DNA of 64,000 nucleotides from positions 1 through 64,000 of the forward strand of contig NW_006281114.1 of assembly GCF_000203795.2 (NCBI RefSeq), in the 5' to 3' direction. The translations under genes were made by a program, and so were the position numbers. The notes beneath the pieces are model-generated. The model was not told the origin of the DNA, ran no database searches, and worked only from the letters and a program-made list of their open reading frames with translations. The stretch comes from Batrachochytrium dendrobatidis JAM81. Its lineage: Eukaryota > Chytridiomycota > Chytridiomycetes > Rhizophydiales. Positions 57,901 to 64,000 of this stretch are shown here, piece by piece. Position 1 is the first letter of the stretch; each line of letters opens with the position of its first letter.

Positions 57901-60564
57901 GCGTCTTTTCTAAGTCGATCATGTGCGATTGAAGGAATGGCTTCTACTGGTTCAAGAATATCAAAGTCACTTTGAGCAGCTGGCAGTTCTTTCCATCCTA
58001 ACCCCGAGCCTATTCTCCAAATTGTCCGACTATAAACATCAAAAAATTGATTTAAAAAAAACAGTTTGTAATATGTATATCAAATAATAGTAAGCCATTG
58101 AATACCGATGCTTTTCCGCGGAAAACCAGAAACGAAGTTTTATAACGCCAGATCCACCATCATGCTTTTCAAGAAAATCAAGAAAATAGTATATGCTACT
58201 GGAAGTTGTTGTACGGCCATCCTCTGCCGAGTTTGCATATTCGTCTAGAATACTTTGAAGTGAAATTTCAATTCTATTTTCAAATTGATTTGGCTTTTCC
58301 TGTTTATTCATCATTCCCATGATAGGGATTGAAATGATACGTTTTGGGGTGCGCTAAATGGTAAAATCAAGTAAAAAAATAGCTTGCACTTTATAAAAAT
58401 ATACTTTTTGACTTGTAAAATGTTGCATAAGAAACAGCAAGACAAAATCTTGCAAGATATAAGCATAGTAAAAGCACTTACGTGTAAAGTTGATTCTCCT
58501 TGTAAAGCTGTCAATGCTGCAATTTTCTTGTCCAACTTTACTTTTAAAACCTCGAGTGCCTTTATATACCTTCTAGACTCTTCGGCCTGATCATACAAAC
58601 GAGGATCACGTTCTTGCTCGTGAGCTTCTTCGCGGACATGCTTTAGCTCTCGAATAATCTCATGTTGAACAGCTTTGATATCTATCAATGATCGCACTTT
58701 TCGCGAGTATTTGGACAAAGATTCAAAAAGACGCTGCTTTTCACCCAGTGTAGTTACAGAGAAGCTGGCACTGCATCCACGACCTGGAAGCAAGAATTTT
58801 GGTGGGAATTGCGTATAACACAAATCAAGTTGACTGCGAAATGTCTTGGCTGCCTTGACAAATGCAATTTGACGTTGTGCCTATGATGCATGTATAATGG
58901 TTTCAAAACTTAGTAAATCATCACAACCCTACAATCAAACATCTCCAATGCAATACCTTGTCTATTAAAATCTGACTGATCAGATGAGGTTGTGAAAACT
59001 TGTTTAAAAATGGCCATACAATCTGACATACTGTTACTTCTCGCATCAATATCTGCATAAGTTTGCTTGAAGAGTATTTTGCATTGTCGGTGTACGGCAC
59101 TTGAGAAGATTGAGTTTTTGTGGCATCTTCTGTTTTAGACAATGAGCTTGAGCGAGGCGACTTATTTAGAGATGATTTGGTGCAAGAGTCGCGACTCAGT
59201 ATTTCAAACACACGATCAAAGGTGCTCCGTAGATACGATTGTTCATGAAAGTCTCCTTTTCCTACGGCCGGATGCAAGTTACCCAATCCAGACATGCGCA
59301 TGCATATTTTTTCATTAAGACTGTCCATGTTCTTATTATACATCAATGCATCATCCATGTCATCACCCAAAAATGCGTTAAAGTCGTCCAAATGCCTGGG
59401 CTTTGTTATTTTAGGATGTGGTATTGAATCTGAAAAAAGTCCATGCGTATCGCCTGATTTAGTGGACTCAGAAAGCGGATCTGGAGCAGATGGTTTAAGC
59501 CCAGTCAAGGGCTCAGTGCGCGATGCAGTCAATTCTGCTTGAATATCTCGTCGTATTTGGCGGTATTCTTTGACATGTTTCTGCAATACTTTGAGAAACA
59601 AAATCCATAAGCGTTCATGAAGCCTGTTTATCCGCATATGATTGATGGTATTTGAAGCCATATTGCTCACATATTCAATCTGACTACTTCCAAACAATTT
59701 ACTAAATGCACTACGATCCGAAGGGTTTATAGGACATTGATCTGACGATTTTTGCTTGGAAAGTATAGATTGAGACGGGTTGAACTGTGGAATGTTTTTT
59801 GAGATACCAAATTGTCGTACTGTTGGTTCGTTTTTTAAAGCTGTATCAGTTTTTAAGCGATTTTCCAGACAATCGGGTACAAGTTGTGCAGATGAATCCA
59901 AAGTAGCAGTTGCTCGATTAGCAATTTGAAATATGATTGCATCCATTGGTGAGTTTCCTGAGTGCATTGTGTATGTAGAGGGTGGAAGTGTGCTGGTGAC
60001 TGTAGAGCTTGAATAAATTCCTGGAAACATGTTTATGGCTGGTTCAAAGAGTTCATTGTGTAGAATATAGAATAAAAACGTGGCAACACTCGACTGCAAT
60101 GTGTTATTGCTAGTATCAGCATTCTGATCCTTGTCAGCATCCAACTCAGTATCAAATCCAAGTGGGGATTGTGTAGCAGCAGCAATCTGTTTAGCTAGTT
60201 CCTGTTCTGCAGTCCATGTAGGTTCAGATCGAAGTATATCTGAAGAAAGAACGACAGATGCTGGCTGGACTAATGGAGCAGAGGCTCTAGAAGATACGGA
60301 CAAGGAATTGTTAGGAAGACGAACAAGTCTGGGAAACCCTTTTTTCAAATGGATGCCATTGACACTAGCATGCTGGACATTAGACTTTGAATGAATGCGC
60401 TCAACATTGGACTGGCTGTTAATGGAGCGAGAGTGCTGCGAATACATGATATAGCCTGCACTCAATAGAAAAAACGAAATTGCACCCAGCAATGCCAGCA
60501 AAGGGAAAACATTGGGTAGATAAGGAGATAGCAGCAGAGCAACGACCAAGAACTGCACCACCAT
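54915..60564 (-). CDS. RGS-PX sorting nexin, SNX13/14/25-Mdm1 type
   Basis: An ER-anchored tether at ER-vacuole/lysosome contacts by analogy to yeast Mdm1 and SNX14. ATG 60564 opens two hydrophobic N-terminal helices (VVQFLVVALLLSPYL, LLALLGAISFFLLSAGYIMY). A PXA domain follows with RLHERLWILFLKVLQKH near 59600 and IVWPFLNKFSQPHLISQILI near 58950. A coiled-coil exon (58823-58311) is followed by the RGS-like region (58320-57640, LRSDMNDSFHEAND to SYFRWLSERERAKV), the PX domain (RVIYYLIQIERIDQ, RRYSDFDALHRKLKETFP, FDFPGKHHLGVF, RYLRRLIDNPSICQS), a long acidic linker (DADDGDGDDFNDEDSFGTDE) and the nexin-C domain (last exon 55337-54915). Exon frames are all compatible. The initiation codon lies only 11 bp from element M8. 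Confidence 0.88.
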
Positions 60565-60575
60565 CGCAATTGATT

Positions 60576-60931
60576 TACAGCGTATTCACGTAGATGGAAC
60601 ACTTGTATGGATCCTTATTTTACTTGCGAATAAATTCGTTGCGCTTAGAAATCGACTTTCCAATTCTTTCAAACGTTCATGCAATGCAAACTATTCTTTT
60701 TGATGAAACTGTTGTAAAAACATCAAACTCGTTGCAGCCTAAATATTGGATTTGGATTTGGCTTTTTAATCTCAGATTCGTTTTGTGCAAAAATAACTGG
60801 AAAGTTGAAAGGTTTAGAAATCAAATCTTGTCCTATACATTTGGAAATATCAACCATTTCATGAAACTAGATGTTTATTATGCATTTCGACACCCTTGTT
60901 TAGTATTCCATTTTATATAAACACGGCTATA
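60576..60931. mobile_element. Inverted-repeat (MITE-like) element, copy M8
   Basis: Left end TA-CAGCGTATTCACGTAGATG then GAACACTTGTATGGATCC, which matches M6; right end CATTTCATGAAACTAGATG, GTTTATTATG, then TTCCATTTTATATAAACACG followed by GCTA-TA. The left end is 11 bp from the sorting-nexin start codon; the right end is 82 bp from the Sho1 stop codon. Confidence 0.7.
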
Positions 60932-61013
60932 AATGGATAATACTATAGATGTAAACTCACTGACATTCCAGTGGTTTGTGTTGAGCTGCATACCTCAATT
61001 CAAAGTGACTGAT

Positions 61014-62690
61014 TTAGATCACCTGCATGTAGTTGCTCGGAACAATGCCAATATTAGTCTGTCCATCTGCTTTGACTTGACGTGCTTGCCACCATTTGCC
61101 TTGTATGTCCACCACTTCAAGTGTATCTCCTTTTTCAAATGTCAACTCTGTCGGATCTTCAGGGTTTGCTTTATCTATTGAACAAGTCAAATACATGAGT
61201 ATAGAGCATAATCAAATACAAACAGTTGGATACTTACAGGAATAGACTGCTTTTACACGATGCATATATACGCCATTATTAAGATTACTACCAACGCTCA
61301 TATCAGAATCGGGTCTAGGACCTCCAACGCGTTTTTGGTCGCTCATTGGAATCTCAATAAATGAACTTGGGTGTTCGCCAGATTTTGGTGGTGGTACCAC
61401 GCCATTATTGGGTGTCGTGCTCTGTAGTATCGTTAGTGGTACATGCTGGGTGGACATAGATTGGCGATCTGAATTGGCATGGTGATGAGATGGTGCTGAA
61501 GCATTTACGTTATGGCTTGGGAGATGCGAGTTGCCTTGGTCAGTCTTTTGTATTGGGTTTGGAACGCGAAGCATAAATGGCGGGAGTTCAACAGCACCTT
61601 TTTCAACACCAAATAGAAACACGTTGATAAACTAGAACAAAATAACACCTGGTTAGAATCATACAGGTGCTGTTGGGTTGAAAAATAGTACCAAGAAAGT
61701 TTCTAGCCAACAAGATCAAGGTTTACCATGGCAGCTAGAATACAGAAAACGCCTGCAGCACGAAGTCCACCTGCAGAAGCCGATATTCCATTCGATAGCT
61801 GGGAAGTAATCACTCCAGAATCCATATCTTCAACTCCAAAAGCAATGCAAAGAACAATACTTGCTATAATCTAACATATATATTCGTCAAATAAAAGACA
61901 CGCATAGTGTTGAATTCAAAAAGGGCGTTAGCTTATTGGAAAATACAGCCATTTACTATTGGTGAATCCATAAATAATATTAAAATGAAAACTCGGATTG
62001 TCAACAGATATTCATCCAGTATTTAAACCAAGACGTTGACATCAAACTAGTTGGTATGCACTTTGTATTGATTTTTAGTATTAAACAGCCATTTACTACT
62101 TACTGGGAAGCGATATACAGCAATGCAGCCATTTAGCACTACCATAATCATACCAACAATAGACACGAGATAGACTGCCAAAAAAAACCATTGAAATCGT
62201 AGTGGATTGATGGTGTAAACAAACTGGTTCTGTTGCTGCTGAGCAATACAAACCCCAACAAAGTCCAGCAACCATCCAAGCTAAACACGACATAGAGCCA
62301 AAGATATGAGTTAGTAAAAAGTTCATCTTTTAGTACAGCTGTAATGCCATCAAAGTCGTGCATCCCATTAACTGAACAGATAGTACACTGCAGTTTAGTT
62401 TGGGGTGTGTGGACTCGAATGGTCTCAGTCATCAGACACCCAGTCATAAATTTAAACATTCATCATTATTCCCTAACCCCAAGCGTGATCATTTAGCTTA
62501 ATGCTAGCTGCAGGATATCAACATACAGGTGTAAATATTCAGTATATATTGCATTTATATAACCTACCGAACTAACAGATAAAGTCAAGACAATAGGAAA
62601 TCCACATTTGTTCAAAAGCGTCGAGGTTAAATGCTGCTTAGGGGCAGATTCAGGCGACTGTTGTGGATACGAAGCTTGAGAAGTAGGCAT
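61014..62690 (-). CDS. SHO1: Sho1-type osmosensor (4-TM plus C-terminal SH3)
   Basis: The plasma-membrane adaptor of the HOG osmotic-stress pathway. ATG 62690 ([20 protein letters not shown]) leads into membrane segments spread over short exons: [46 protein letters not shown] and [15 protein letters not shown], then GVFCILAAM and FINVFLFG. After a disordered linker of about 110 residues (61622-61260) the SH3 domain reads [51 protein letters not shown]: the ALYDY, WW and PSNY signatures of Sho1. The C-terminal SH3 binds Pbs2 in yeast. Seven or so exons. The SH3 ends exactly at the stop, as in yeast. Confidence 0.9.
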
Positions 62691-62739
62691 TTTGTAATTC
62701 AAACGGGATAAAATCGAATGAAATTGAATTACAAGTATT

Positions 62740-63365
62740 TACAGTCGTGTTCACGCACAATAGAACTCGGCTATCAAAAAACAATTGAAAAGCGTTAAAT
62801 TGTATTATGCATTGTACTTTATTGATATAGTAAATCTCGATGCAAATTTGAATACATCGAGACGTAGCCATCAACCAAGTCGATGCAAGCTTAAATTCAA
62901 TGTTTGGCTTGTATACTCAATGGAATAAACAACCCTGGCCATTTTATGTATAGTTTCGCATAAATATTAGTTTATTGTATGTATACTATTCAACCGCCAT
63001 CATGTGAATTGCCGTGTTGAATAATGGAAAGCTTATTTTAGCCAATAGTCTATTGAACTTGCTCAATGATCAAACGTTTGCAGCTTGGATGACTTCAATT
63101 GCTTTGATATAAGCTTTTGATGATTTTCCGTATATTCGACATCGGCCTGTCTAGAGCCGTGTATCAAACAAGGAAAAGGATATTCGAGACCAGCAAGGTT
63201 CGATTGACATGAAGCTTGTCCGGATTTTTCCTCTGTCAAACTCTCAATGTCTGATATAGATCTACTTTAAATCTACATATTCCAGTAAACTGACACCCAT
63301 CACTCCATGATACTGACTGTTTACATTTGACTCTTAGTAGTTCATTCTGTGTGAATACAGCTGTG
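62740..63365. mobile_element. Inverted-repeat (MITE-like) element, copy M9 (composite or nested)
   Basis: Left end TA-CAGTCGTGTTCACGCACAA (51 bp from the Sho1 start codon). Two candidate right ends: a decayed one near 63020 (GTTTATTGTAT, then CCATCATGTGAATTGCCGTG) and a better one at 63365 (CTGTTTACATTTG, TTCATTCTGTGTGAATACAG, CTG-TG). Either one longer element or two adjacent ones. It occupies the divergent Sho1/HGD intergenic region. Confidence 0.5.
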
Positions 63366-63629
63366 ATAAAACTGGTATGATTAAAAGAGCCATGAAGAGC
63401 AACAGAGCAATGCCAAGGCTTTAGTTGGTGTGAAACAGTGAAGCGGTGAGTGAGCTGATTGGACAACACTAAGCAATGAAGTCAGGGTTGCTCAACCGCA
63501 AGAGAAATATCCGTGGTTTGCAAGAGGCGGCTTAGTGTTGACCGAACATTGATGACATGAAATGAATGAATATGAATCACGTGTATTCTATATGGATTGA
63601 GCCAAACCTATTATTACAACCTTACAACA

Positions 63630-64000
63630 ATGGCCAACTACAAGTATCAATCGGGTTTTGGAAATGACTTTGAGACTGAGGCTCTTCCTGGAGCTCTCCC
63701 TGTCGGTATGTTGGTTTCTTGTATTTGATTCCAATCGACATGATCACCAATGAATAGACTTTGAATAACCTATTTGTAGGCATGAACACCCCTCAAAAGG
63801 TTCCTTATGGTCTGTATGCTGAGCAACTGTCTGGAACTGCCTTTACTGTTCCTCGTGAGGATCAACAGCGCACGTAAGTTGTATATTATTGTGTTGTATT
63901 CTTGAGAAATGTTATAGCAGACAATCGTATAAAGTCTATCGAGCTTGTTTTGGTGGCCATGTTTTAATAGACTTTAAACCGTTATTTATTAAAAAGTGAT
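63630..64000 (+). CDS. HGD: Homogentisate 1,2-dioxygenase, N-terminal exons only
   Basis: The ring-cleaving step of tyrosine/phenylalanine catabolism (homogentisate to maleylacetoacetate). ATG 63630 reads [20 protein letters not shown]; exon 1 ends 63705 (G|GTATG), exon 2 runs 63780-63873 ([30 protein letters not shown]) and the sequence after the GTAAGT donor is intron up to the window edge. SGFGN and [11 protein letters not shown] are the N-terminal hallmarks. The iron-binding His/Glu residues lie downstream, outside the window. Confidence 0.93.

Noticed and set aside
63236..63469. 77-residue minus-strand frame upstream of HGD
   Set aside because: Overlaps the end of element M9 and shows no family features.

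Overview
The window is a gene-dense stretch of a eukaryotic, AT-rich genome with short spliceosomal introns (about 50-250 nt, GT...TAG/CAG, two GC-AG). It looks like a chytrid (zoosporic, early-diverging) fungus, in the neighbourhood of Batrachochytrium. The fungal side is shown by a division-1 chitin synthase, a Sho1-type osmosensor, an Rgd2-like F-BAR/DEP/RhoGAP protein and PL14 polysaccharide-lyase-like secreted proteins. The early-diverging side is shown by genes that Dikarya usually lack: MCM9, RalGAP-beta, BORCS5, O-GlcNAc transferase (GT41), RBM42 and an SZRD1-like SUZ protein. I could not run a search, so the genus is an inference.

Layout. 0-9 kb: RalGAP-beta (-, cut by the left edge) diverging from a catalytically degenerate Sac1-like protein (+), then a tandem pair of secreted PL14 proteins (-). 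9-15 kb: RBM42, an LRR receptor-like membrane protein and a 2OG-Fe(II) oxygenase, all (-). 15-26 kb: chitin synthase (+), ETF-ubiquinone oxidoreductase (+), MCM9 (-), GSK3 kinase (-). 26-30.6 kb: a purine-rich gene-poor block. 30.6-42.5 kb: N-myristoyltransferase, SAGA subunit Sgf11/ATXN7L3, a 6-kb O-GlcNAc transferase and an LDAF1/promethin-like lipid-droplet protein, all (-). 43-54 kb: RCC1 (-), BORCS5 (+), SZRD1-like (-), Rgd2-like RhoGAP (+), SRP-receptor alpha (-). 55-64 kb: an RGS-PX sorting nexin (-), Sho1 (-), and the first exons of homogentisate 1,2-dioxygenase (+, cut by the right edge). These are mostly unlinked housekeeping functions; I see no biosynthetic cluster.

The most unusual signal is not a gene. 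At least eight or nine intergenic regions are filled by members of one short inverted-repeat element family, about 340-630 bp long. The left end reads TA-CAG(C/T)CGTATTCACG..., the right end is its reverse complement ...CGTGAATACGGCTG-TA, and both ends are followed inward by AATAAAC/GTTTATT blocks. The elements have no coding capacity and look like Tc1/mariner-type MITEs. Their ends lie 10-82 bp from stop codons of (-) genes and as little as 11 bp from start codons, so they appear to supply polyadenylation signals and promoters to the genes around them. Other notable items are a near-perfect 84-bp inverted duplication that copies the N-myristoyltransferase start region, the dead Sac1 active site, two GC-AG introns, a 14-nt micro-exon and a 60-nt in-frame intron.
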